From contig JAGYJJ010000004.1 in NCBI GenBank assembly GCA_018402235.1, positions 579,256 to 643,255 of the forward strand: DNA of 64,000 nt, read 5' to 3'. The position numbers and the translations under genes were made by a program. The stretch is from Candidatus Nanopelagicales bacterium. GTDB lineage: Bacteria > Actinomycetota > Actinomycetes > S36-B12. This document shows, piece by piece, positions 34,389 to 43,500 of the stretch (position 1 is the stretch's first letter; each line of letters begins with the position of its first letter). The notes under the pieces are model-generated. The model did not search any database. It had not been told where the DNA came from and worked only from the letters and a program-made list of their open reading frames with translations.

Positions 34389-35389
34389 GCGCTCCCATCA
34401 AGGCACCGGTGGGTGCTCCCTTTGCGCGCATCATGGGGATCGGTAGCTATCGACCTTCCCGCGTGATCACCAACGAGGACATCTGCCAAACCATCGACTC
34501 CTCTGATGAATGGATTCGCGAGCGCTCGGGCATCATCGAACGACGCTGGGCCGAGCCGGACGAAAATGTCGTAACAATGGGAGCAGCAGCAGCGCAGAAG
34601 GCCCTTGCTGGAGCGGGCATCACCGCCGATCAAATCGACACGATCATTGTCGCCACCTGTACGCACCCCTACCAAACACCCTCCGCAGCATCAGAGATCG
34701 CTGACCTCATGGGAGTTCCCACCGCTGCAGCCATGGACGTGAGCGCAGCCTGCGCCGGTTTCGCTTACGGGCTGGCCATGGCTCAGGACATGGTTCGAGG
34801 TGGCAGCGCGGGCCATGTCCTGTTGATCGGCGCCGAGAAACTCAGCGAGTGGACCGACAAGCACGATCGAAGCACCGCGTTCATCTTCGCCGACGGCGCC
34901 GGAGCAGTCATCGTCGGCCCATCGGACTCCCCCGCTATCAGTCCAGTCGTATGGGGCGGCGACGGCGCGCAATTGCAGGCCATCAACATGACCCAGAACT
35001 GGATCGAGTTCCGCGACAACGGCTACGACGCCTTCCCCGCGATCTCGATGAACGGCCAGCAGGTCTTTCGGTGGGCGGTATCGGAAATGGCCCGCGTGTG
35101 CCGGGAGTCTCTTGATCGCGCCGGCATCACCGCGGACCAACTCGATGCCTTCATCCCGCATCAGGCGAACAACCGGATCACCGATGCGCTAATCCGGGCG
35201 CTTGACCTACCCGCACATGTCCCCGTCGCTCGGGACATCATCACAACCGGCAATACTTCAGCAGCCTCCATTCCCTTAGCCATGGATCGCATGCTCGAAG
35301 CAGGACAGATCCCGCACGGGGGCAATGCTCTGCTGGTTGGCTTTGGGGCAGGATTGGTGTTCGCTTCCCAGGTGGTGAAGATCCCGTAG
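34385..35389 (+). CDS. fabH: Beta-ketoacyl-ACP synthase III
   Basis: 334 residues. Condenses acyl-CoA with malonyl-ACP to begin fatty acid chains. Catalytic triad visible: Cys123 in DVSAACAGFAYGL, His in FIPHQANNRI and Asn in TTGNTSAAS. SSDEWIRERSGIIERRW near the N-terminus is typical. Starts with an ATG that overlaps the fabD stop (atga), so translation is coupled. Most actinobacterial FabH proteins accept branched primers; specificity is not evident from the sequence. Confidence 0.95.
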   Translation: MSAPIKAPVGAPFARIMGIGSYRPSRVITNEDICQTIDSSDEWIRERSGIIERRWAEPDENVVTMGAAAAQKALAGAGITADQIDTIIVATCTHPYQTPSAASEIADLMGVPTAAAMDVSAACAGFAYGLAMAQDMVRGGSAGHVLLIGAEKLSEWTDKHDRSTAFIFADGAGAVIVGPSDSPAISPVVWGGDGAQLQAINMTQNWIEFRDNGYDAFPAISMNGQQVFRWAVSEMARVCRESLDRAGITADQLDAFIPHQANNRITDALIRALDLPAHVPVARDIITTGNTSAASIPLAMDRMLEAGQIPHGGNALLVGFGAGLVFASQVVKIP

Positions 35390-35491
35390 GCACGAATCTC
35401 GACTTCCGATCCACGCATCGGACACAACTTCATATCGACGTTTCATCTCGACAACAACCACGACGCTGAGTCGCCAATCGAAAGGAATGCA

Positions 35492-35728
35492 ATGAGCCAG
35501 GAAGTCCTCGAAGGCCTCGCGGTCATCGTCAATGAGGTCGCCGGAGTTCCCGTGGAGGACGTCCAATCGGACAAGTCCTTCGTCGATGATCTCGACATTG
35601 ATTCGCTGTCCATGGTCGAGGTGGTCATGGCAGCCGAAGACAAGTGGGGCGTGAAGATCCCCGATGAAGCGGTCAAGGACCTCAAGACCGTTGGCGACGC
35701 CGTCGCTTACATCCAAGCCAACTCCTAA
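35492..35728 (+). CDS. acpP: Acyl carrier protein
   Basis: 78 residues, acidic, four-helix. The phosphopantetheine Ser is in FVDDLDIDSLSMVEVVMA. Carries growing acyl chains between FabD, FabH and FabF. Start ATG at 35492 follows CGAAAGGAATGCA. It is 100 bases after fabH and followed by a strong hairpin, which may set the high ACP level relative to the enzymes. Confidence 0.96.
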   Translation: MSQEVLEGLAVIVNEVAGVPVEDVQSDKSFVDDLDIDSLSMVEVVMAAEDKWGVKIPDEAVKDLKTVGDAVAYIQANS

Positions 35729-35733
35729 TCGCA

Positions 35734-35770
35734 CCGACGTGCGGCGTGGCTCGTCCACTCCGCACGTCGG
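35734..35770 (+). terminator. Hairpin between acpP and fabF
   Basis: ccgacgtgcgg and ccgcacgtcgg pair perfectly over 11 bases with a 15-base loop, followed by only three T. It may be a weak terminator or an RNA-stabilising element that protects the acpP end of the transcript. Confidence 0.6.
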
Positions 35771-35797
35771 TTTCGATCCGATAAGCCGGGAGAATTC

Positions 35798-37028
35798 ATG
35801 ACCGACGTCGTCATCACAGGCCTGGGTATGACCACGCCCGTGGGCGGAGACGTCCCTTCGTCTTGGTCGGCACTACTGGCCGGCACCTCCGGTGTTTCAC
35901 CCATCGACACCGACTGGATCGCCGAACAACCCTCGCGCATAGCCGGTCAGATGGCGGTGGATCCCACGGCTGTCTTGGACAAGGTCGAAACCCGCAAACT
36001 GGACCGCTCGCAGCAGGCGGCGGTCATTGCATCGCGCGAGGCCTGGCAGCACGCCGGTGCTCCCGAGGTTGATCCGGACCGACTCGGTGCGGTCATCGCC
36101 ACCGGTATCGGTGGCGTAACGAGCCTGCTCAACGCCTACGACACTTTGAACGAACGCGGCTGGTCACGCGTGTCACCACACATGGTCACGATGATCATGC
36201 CCAACGGCCCAGCGGCAGTTGTCGGCTTGGAGATCGGCGCCCGCGCCGGCGTCCACACACCCGTCAGCGCCTGCAGCCTCCGGCGCCGAAGCCATTTCCT
36301 ATGCAGCCCGGATGATCCAAAGCGGACGAGCTGACGTGGTGGTGGCCGGCGGCACCGAGGCGGTTATCTGCGGCATCACCATGGCCGGCTTCTCCGCCAT
36401 GCGCGCTCTGTCCACCCGCAACGACGATCCCGCAGCAGCCTCGCGGCCTTACGACGTTGACCGCGACGGCTTCGTCATGGGCGAAGGCGCCGGCGTGGTG
36501 GTGCTCGAATCACGCGCATTCGCCGAAGCCCGCGGCGCCACCATCCACGGTGTGTACGGCGGCGCAGGCCTGACCTCCGACGGCCACCACATCGCCCAAC
36601 CCGACCCCGAAGGCCGCGGTGCAACCCGCGCCATCAACGAAGCCCTCGTCGACGCCGGTCTCACCGCAGCGGACATCCACCACGTCAACGCGCACGCGAC
36701 TTCGACTCCGCAAGGCGACATCGCCGAGGCGGTTGCCATTCGCGCAGCCCTGGGATCGGATGTCGATCAGGCGATCGTCACCGGAACCAAGTCGATGACC
36801 GGGCATCTGCTTGGCGGTGCAGGCGCTGTCGAGTCGATCTTCACGATCTTGGCGCTACGCGATCGCATCGTTCCCCCCACCATCAATCTGCACGCGATGG
36901 ATCCGGAGATAAACCTCAACGTCGCGGCGAACACCACCCGCGGCCTTCCCGCCGGCGACATCGCTGCCCTGAACAATTCCTTCGGTTTCGGCGGCCACGA
37001 CGTCGCCCTGGTCTTTCGGAGCGTCTAA
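35798..37028 (+). CDS. fabF: Beta-ketoacyl-ACP synthase II, one-base frameshift at the active site
   Basis: Elongating condensing enzyme, about 409 residues after correction. N-terminal VVITGLGMTTPVGGDV, then FSAMRALSTRNDDP, PYDVDRDGFVMGEGAGVVVLE, NAHATSTPQGD (His), GTKSMTGHLLGGAGAVES (Lys, His) and NNSFGFGGHDVALVF. An extra A at 36275 directly follows the codon of the catalytic Cys (gcctgc-A-gcctcc). Without it the sequence reads SACASGAEAISYAARMIQ; as written it ends at 36334 after 178 residues. The remaining frame runs to 37028 and all other motifs are intact, which argues for a sequence error or a very recent mutation. Confidence 0.88.
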
Positions 37029-38455
37029 GTGACCGAAACCACCGCGCACACAGCAACACCTTCATCGACGGTAACCATTGACCCGCGCTCCCCCAAGGTG
37101 CGCATGGGTCAGTTCTTTGACGATGGTGTCTTCGAACTGATCACCCCCGATGATGACCGCGGCGTGCTGGTGGGCGTGGGCAAGGTGGCTGGTGCGCCGT
37201 GCGTTGCCTTCGCCACCGACCCCACCGTGCAAGGCGGCGCCATGGGCAACGACGGTTGCCGCGCGATCGTCACCGCATACGATCGCGCATTCGCCGATTC
37301 GGTCCCCGTGGTGGGCATCTGGCATTCCGGTGGTGCACGCCTGCGCGAGGGCGTGCTGAGCCTGGATGCTGTGGGCCGCGTCTTCGCAGCGATGACACGG
37401 GCCTCGGGCAAGGTCCCGCAGATCTCCGTCGTCCTCAGGACCCGCTGCTGGTGGCGCTGCCTACGGTCCAGCACCTAACTGACCTAGTGATCATGGGCCC
37501 GAACGGGCGCATCTTCGTGACCGGACCCGAGGTGGTGAAGTCGGTCACCGGCGAGGCCGTGGACATGGACATCCTCGGTGGCCACGAACCGCACGGACGG
37601 CGGAGCGGCGTTGTTCACATCACCAAGGACACCGACCAAGATGCTCTCGACGAGGCACGCACACTCGTTTGCCTACTGGGCCAGCAGGGGTCACTCAATA
37701 TCGACGCCATCGAGGACACCGATCTTGGCGCGCTCATGCCCGAGTCCTCTCGTCGGGCCTACGACGTCCACCCACTCGTGGAAGGTTTCGTCGACGAGGG
37801 CACCTTCACCGAACTGCACACCAAGTGGGCACCGAACATCGTGGTGGGACTCGGCCGACTCGGCGGGCGTACCGTGGGCATCGTCGCCAACAACCCGCTG
37901 CGCCTCGGTGGTTGCCTGGACTCCACCAGCGCCGAGAAGGCCGCTCGCTTCGTGCGCATGTGCGACGCCTTCGCGGTGCCGCTCGTAGTGCTCGTGGATG
38001 TTCCCGGTTACCTCCCGGGCCTGGGTCAAGAGTGGGAAGGTGTGGTGCGCCGCGGCGCAAAGCTCCTGCACGCATTTGCCGAATGCGTGGTGCCCCGCGT
38101 CACCGTCGTGACCCGCAAGGCCTACGGCGGTGCGTACGTTGCGATGAACTCTGCATCCCTGGGTGCCACCAAGGTCTACGCATGGCCCGATGCTGAGGTT
38201 GCCGTTATGGGTGCCGTTGCCGCCATCCGAATCCTGCATCGCAAGCGGCTGGCGGAAGTCTCACCGGAATCACGCGAGCAGGTGGAACTCGAACTCGCCG
38301 CCGAGCACGAGGTCATCTCCGGCGGCATCAAGCGCGCGATCGAACTCGGTGTGGTCGACGAAGTAGTCGAACCGATCGCCACCAAGCGCACCGTTGCGAA
38401 GATCCTCTGGGACACGCCTGGGGTTCGCGGAGTGCACGGCAACATCCCGCTTTAG
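37029..38455 (+). CDS. accD: Acyl-CoA carboxylase carboxyltransferase (beta) subunit, two frameshifts
   Basis: Transfers CO2 from biotin to acyl-CoA to make malonyl-CoA. About 475 residues after correction. Visible: FATDPTVQGGAMGNDGCRAI, GIWHSGGARLREGV, then SVVLGPAAGGAAYGPALTDLVIMG if an extra A at 37437 and an extra C at 37474 are removed; this is the oxyanion-forming glycine-rich loop. Later motifs are VDVPGYLPGLGQEWEGVVRRGAKLLHAFAE, RKAYGGAYVAMNS and AVMGAVAAI. The GTG start directly follows the fabF stop. Position at the end of a FAS-II operon is like mycobacterial accD6. No biotin carboxylase is in the window. Confidence 0.88.
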
Positions 38456-38466
38456 GGCAATAGGCC

Positions 38467-39654
38467 TCAGTAGTTCGGCTTGTCCGGCTCGATCTGCGAG
38501 ACCCAGGCGTTGATGCCCCCGCCCACGTGGATGGCGTCGAATCCTGCTCCCTTGGTAACTGCCAGCGCCTCGGCGGATCTGCCACCCACTTTGCAAAACA
38601 GCACCACCTGCTTGTCCTGCGGCAACTTCTCCAGGGCCGAGCCGTTCAAGAACTCACCCTTCGGGATGAACTCCGAGCCGTCGATCGTGACTATCTCCCA
38701 CTCGATGGGTTCGCGGACGTCCACCAGCACGAAGTCGCGCTCCCCTGCCTCCCGTTCGTCGAGCATCTTTTTCAGATCCTGCACCGAGATCGTGGAATCG
38801 CGCGCGGCCGCTGCGGCCTCGTCGGAGATCACACCGCAGAAGGCGTCGTAGTCGATGAGTTCGGTGACGGTCGCGTTCACGCCACATATCGCGCAGTTCG
38901 GATCCTTGCGGATCTTCACCTGCCGGTAGTCCATCTCCAGGGCGTCGTAGACCATCAACCGTCCGAGCAGTGAATCACCGATACCGGTGATGAGCTTGAT
39001 CGCTTCGGTCACTTGGATCGATCCGATGGATGCGCACAGCACGCCGAGCACACCGCCTTCGGCGCAACTGGGAACCATTCCCGGCGGCGGGGGCTCGGGA
39101 TACAAGCAGCGGTAGCACGGTCCGTACTCGGCCCAAAAGACCGACGCTTGACCGTCGAAGCGGTAGATCGAACCCCACACATATGGCTTACCGAGCAGCA
39201 CGCAGGCATCGTTCACCAAGTAGCGGGTGGCAAAGTTGTCGGTGCCATCGACAATGAGGTCGTACTGCGCGAACAACTCCATCACGTTGGAAGAGTCGAG
39301 GCGCTCGGTATGCAGATTCACGTTGACGAACGGGTTGATCTCCTTGACCGAATCACGCGCGCTCTCGGCCTTGGGTCGGCCCACATCGCTTTGGCCGTGG
39401 ATGATCTGTCGCTGCAGATTCGATTCGTCCACCACATCGAACTCAACGATGCCGAGTGTGCCCACGCCCGCGGCTGCGAGATACATCAACGCCGGTGAAC
39501 CCAGACCACCGGCACCAACACACAGCACCTTGGCGTTCTTCAGTCGCTTCTGCCCTGTCATTCCCACGTCCGGGATGATCAGGTGGCGGCTATAACGACG
39601 GACCTCGTCGATCGACAGGTCCTCGGCGGGCTCGACCAGGGGCGGCAGGCTCAC
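38467..39654 (-). CDS. moeZ: Adenylyltransferase/sulfurtransferase MoeZ
   Basis: 395 residues. N-terminal ThiF/MoeB domain (about 1-270): CVGAGGLGSPALMYLAAAGVG, EFDVVDESNLQRQIIH, VDGTDNFATRYLVNDAC, a CxxC pair in GPCYRCLYP and another in CAICG. C-terminal rhodanese domain (about 290-395) with active-site Cys in VVLFCKVGGRSAEALA. It activates ubiquitin-like sulfur carriers by adenylation and then thiocarboxylation, for molybdopterin, thiamine or cysteine synthesis in actinobacteria. Convergent with accD, 11 bases between stops. Confidence 0.93.
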   Translation of the reverse strand: MSLPPLVEPAEDLSIDEVRRYSRHLIIPDVGMTGQKRLKNAKVLCVGAGGLGSPALMYLAAAGVGTLGIVEFDVVDESNLQRQIIHGQSDVGRPKAESARDSVKEINPFVNVNLHTERLDSSNVMELFAQYDLIVDGTDNFATRYLVNDACVLLGKPYVWGSIYRFDGQASVFWAEYGPCYRCLYPEPPPPGMVPSCAEGGVLGVLCASIGSIQVTEAIKLITGIGDSLLGRLMVYDALEMDYRQVKIRKDPNCAICGVNATVTELIDYDAFCGVISDEAAAAARDSTISVQDLKKMLDEREAGERDFVLVDVREPIEWEIVTIDGSEFIPKGEFLNGSALEKLPQDKQVVLFCKVGGRSAEALAVTKGAGFDAIHVGGGINAWVSQIEPDKPNY

Positions 39655-39776
39655 GGTGTCTCCTTGCGTATCAGCTAGGTGCTCACTACTTGATGGTTCA
39701 ACAAGGTTAACGACTACGCCCCCCGCCGCATTCCCTACCTATCTAGTTGCAAATGCCTTGCAGGAAGGCCGACCGC

Positions 39777-40136
39777 CTAAAGGAGGCGCCCCATCATCTG
39801 TGCAACAGCCTTTTCGATGGACTTCCAGATAGCGGATGGAACAACGCCCTGCGTAGGACCTAGGGCCCACTTATTCACGGTGCTCAGCGCCCACATTTGG
39901 ACCACAGAGTCGCGCGTCAATCCGGCAGTCCCTGACGGAATGAACACCGCACCCGGCAGGACTGCCATGCTCGTTCGACTCGTCATCGAGGCGACGAGCG
40001 TGGTCTGCAACCGCGAACGGTTGAGTTCATCGCCCTGCACAACAACAACCGGACGCGGACCTTGCGGCTCTGAGCCGATGGCTTGACCAAAGTCGAACCA
40101 ACGAACTTCACCCTGGGATACGAGATCAGGAGTCAC
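39777..40136 (-). CDS. Type II toxin, MazF/PemK family endoribonuclease
   Basis: 119 residues. VSQGEVRWFDFG at the start, PRPVVVVQGDELNRSRLQTTLVASMTS, and LTRDSVVQMWALSTVNKWAL are the MazF pattern. These toxins cut mRNA at short motifs and are blocked by their antitoxin. The GTG at 40136 overlaps the antitoxin end by 11 bases, so the pair is translationally coupled, the usual toxin-antitoxin arrangement with the antitoxin first. Confidence 0.88.
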   Translation of the reverse strand: MTPDLVSQGEVRWFDFGQAIGSEPQGPRPVVVVQGDELNRSRLQTTLVASMTSRTSMAVLPGAVFIPSGTAGLTRDSVVQMWALSTVNKWALGPTQGVVPSAIWKSIEKAVAQMMGRLL

Positions 40137-40395
40137 TGTCGTCCCACTCCCATTCCCCAGCAGTGGCGCGGAGGAATGCCGCACCGAAGTGAGCTAGTTC
40201 TTCTTCGTCCGAGCCGTCGTATCCCGCTGCGTCGAGAATTGCGTTGATCTCCGCTACCCGATCGGGGAGCGTGAGTTCGTTCACGTACTGCCGGGCTGCA
40301 TCGGCGAAGAACTGGGAACGGGAGATCCCCATCCTTTTCGCCTGGGCCTCCACCGCCTGAAATACGTCATCAGGCACTGAAATTGCGAATTTCAT
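40126..40395 (-). CDS. Antitoxin with ribbon-helix-helix domain (MazE-like)
   Basis: 89 residues. The N-terminal MKFAISVPDDVFQAVEAQAKRMGISRSQFFADAARQYV is a ribbon-helix-helix DNA-binding domain. The acidic C-terminus (GSDEEELAHFGAAF, GEWEWDDSDS) would wrap the basic toxin. The ATG at 40395 is chosen because a longer start would translate the 12-bp repeats and the operator. It should bind the palindrome just upstream and repress the operon. Confidence 0.85.
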   Translation of the reverse strand: MKFAISVPDDVFQAVEAQAKRMGISRSQFFADAARQYVNELTLPDRVAEINAILDAAGYDGSDEEELAHFGAAFLRATAGEWEWDDSDS

Positions 40396-40410
40396 GCTGC
40401 GAGTATTACC

Positions 40411-40424
40411 CGGTATCACTACCG
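40411..40424. promoter_or_regulatory. Candidate antitoxin operator
   Basis: cggta-tcac-taccg is a perfect inverted repeat 16-29 bases upstream of the antitoxin ATG. Ribbon-helix-helix antitoxins bind such short palindromes at their own promoter. Inference from symmetry and place. Confidence 0.5.
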
Positions 40425-40458
40425 AGTCAAGGCCCGAGTCAAGGCCCGAGTCAAGGAG
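40423..40458. repeat. 12-bp tandem repeat, three units, upstream of the antitoxin
   Basis: cgagtcaaggcc at 40423 and 40435 and cgagtcaaggag at 40447. The first unit overlaps the last two bases of the operator palindrome. It may be expanded regulator sites or a local duplication like those at gene ends elsewhere in the window. Confidence 0.85.
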
Positions 40459-40481
40459 TGTGTCCATAGATTGACCTTGGG

Positions 40482-40504
40482 CTAGAGCGCGCTTGGGGCG
40501 CTAG
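40482..40504 (-). terminator. Weak hairpin downstream of gdh
   Basis: ctagagcgc and gcgctag flank a short loop (imperfect stem), about 50 bases after the gdh stop. No T run follows on the minus strand, so a terminator role is only possible. Confidence 0.3.
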
Positions 40505-40553
40505 ATCAGATTCCCGGCTGTGGAAGGCACGTGCGCTCCCTAGGGATGACGGG

Positions 40554-43500
40554 TCAGGGAATGAGGTTGCGCAGCACTCGAAGAGCGACCGACAGTGTTG
40601 CGAGGTCGGGTTCTTCGACCGCATTGATCTCGTCAAGCGTCGCGCGGGCACGAGCAACGCCCTCGGCATTCGCTTCTTCCCACTGCTGAATGCGTTGCTG
40701 TGGTGGCGTGCTGGCATCGGTGGAGTCGATGACGGTGCTGGTGAGCGAGGCGATTGCTTGGTAGAGGTCGCTTCGCAGAGCCTGGCGGGCGAGTGCAGTC
40801 CATCGGTCCCCCCGGGGAAGCGCAGTGATGCGCAGCAGGGTGCGATCCATGTCGTAGCGATCGGACAGCGTGAAATAGAGCGGAATGACGGTGGTGGAAT
40901 CCTCTTCGGTCTTGACGCAGATATCAGTGATGTCGAGCAACGCAAAGACATCCAGACTGCTGGCTGCCTTACGAGCAAGGTCCTCGGGTGCACCAGCCTC
41001 GATGAATCGCTTGGTCAACCGCTCGAAGCGTTCGGCCTCGTTACCAGTGAGCATCTGCGCCACACCGCTGCTGTGCTGGGAAACGACAGGAGCAAAGTAA
41101 GCGACCTGCTCCGCGATATCGATATCGCCGGTGCGGGTTTGCAAAAACCATCGGGTGGCGCGGTCGAGTAGACGCCTAGTTTCCAACTGCAGTGCACTTT
41201 GCGCAGTGGTGGGAATCTTGTTATCGAGTTCGTTGACCCATTCCCACATCTGACCGATGGAAAAGACTTCCACGGCGGTGAGCGCAGCCTTCACCACTTG
41301 CACTGCACTTGCGCCTGTTTCCTCCTGCGCGCGGAAGACGAATGTGACACCTCCAATGTTGAGCAGGCGGTTGGTGATCTCGGTGTTGATGATCTGGCTG
41401 CGCAATGGGTGCGAGGCGATCTCGTCTGTGTACTCATCCCGCATCTTCGGCGGGAAATAGTCGATGAGTGTGTTCCCAAACCACGGATCATCGGCAAGGG
41501 TTGCTTCATTGAGTTCGGCCAGCAGCGCGATCTTTCCGAAGGCAAGCATCACAGCGAGCTCCGGCGAGGTGAGTGCCTCACCCGCGGCGCGGCGGGTGGC
41601 GAATTCTTCGTCGTCGGGCAGGTTCTCTACCGCACGATCGAGCAGACCCTCATGTTCCAGGTGTCGGATCATTCGCTGGTGCACGGTAAGGAGCCCTGGG
41701 GCGCCACGTCGGGCGTTGCCAAGCACCACGTTTTGGTCGTAGTTGTCCTGGAGGACCGTCGCTGCGATCTCGTCGGTCATGTCCTGCAAGAGAGCGGCCC
41801 TGGACTCCGGGGTGAGGCGTCCGGCTTTGACCGCAGCTTCGAGGGCGATCTTGATGTTGACCTCGTGGTCGGAGGTGTCCACACCAGCGGAGTTATCGAT
41901 AGCGTCAGTATTGAGTTTCACTCCGTGCCGGGCAGCCTCGATGCGGCCGAGTTGGGTGAGTCCGAGGTTGCCGCCTTCACCCACCACTTTGACCTGCAAC
42001 TGGTTGCCGTTGACACGGACCGCATCGTTGGCCTTGTCACCAACGTCGGCATTGGTCTGTGTTTGGGACTTCACGTAAGTGCCGATACCTCCGTTCCACA
42101 ACAAGTCCGCAGGGGCTTGCAAGATGGCGTGGATGAGTTGAGCAGGGGTAAGGGTCTGTGTGGTCTCAGGAATGTTCAGCGCGTCCTTCATCTCCGTCGA
42201 AATCGGAATCGCCTTCAGCGCCCGATTCCACATTCCCCCGCCAGCGGAGATCAGATCGGTGTTGTAATCCGCCCACGAGGAGCGGGGTAAACCGAACAGC
42301 CGTTTGCGTTCTTCGAACGAGATCTTCGCGTCCGGATTGGGGTCGATGAACACATGTCGGTGATCGAATGCAGCGATCAGGCGGATGTGCTCGCTCAGCA
42401 GCATGCCGTTCCCGAACACATCCCCGCTCATGTCGCCGATACCGATGACCGTGAAGTCCTGCGTTTGAGTATCGATGTCCAGTTCACGGAAGTGCCGGTT
42501 GACCGACTCCCACGCACCCTTCGCGGTGATACCCATCGCCTTGTGGTCGTAGCCCACCGAGCCGCCGGAAGCGAAGGCATCACCCAGCCAGAAAAGATGC
42601 TCGGCTGCGATCTCGTTGGCCAGGTCGGAGAAGGACGCGGTTCCCTTATCCGCGGCGACCACGAGGTAGGGATCGTCGCCATCGTGACGCACCACGCGCA
42701 TCGGCGGGATGACCGTTCCGTCTTTCAGGTTGTCGGTCACCTCAAGTAAAGACGAGATAAATTCGCGGTAGGCGGCGCGACCCTCCAGCGCCCACGCTTC
42801 CCGGTCGACGGTGGGATCGGGCAGTTGCTTAGCGAAAAAGCCGCCCTTAGCGCCCACGGGAACAATGACCGCGTTCTTCACCTCCTGCGCCTTGACCAAG
42901 CCCAGAATCTCGGTGCGGAAGTCTTCGCGGCGATCGCTCCACCGCAAACCACCTCGCGCCACCAGCCCAAAGCGCAGGTGAACACCCTCTACCCGCGGCG
43001 AGTAGGTCCAAATCTCGAACCGCGGAACAGGGACAGGCATGTCGGGGATCCGTCTGGGCTCAAGTTTGAACGAGACCGAGCAGCGTTCATCTCCGGTGAG
43101 TGAAATGGCATAGAAATTCGTGCGCACGGTTGCCCGGATGAGATCAGTGAACTGCCGGAGAATGCGATCAGCGTCAAGGCTAGATACGAGTTCGAGAGCT
43201 TGCTCAATACGCTGACTCATTCGCTCTTGGGCCACTTCTCGGTCGTGCGGGTACTCGGGATTGAACCGGACATCGAACAGCCCGACCAGCAGCCGCGAAA
43301 TCTCCGCGTGATCAAGGACCACCTGCTCGATATACCCCTGGCCGAAGGTGGATCCGATCTGGCGCATATACCGCGCATACGCGCGAAGAATCATGGCTTC
43401 GCGCCATTCCATTCCCGAAGTCACGACAAGCGTGTTGAAAGTGTCCGTAGCGGCGCGACCGTCCCAGCAAGCGTTGAAGGCATCTGCGAATCTGTCGGCC

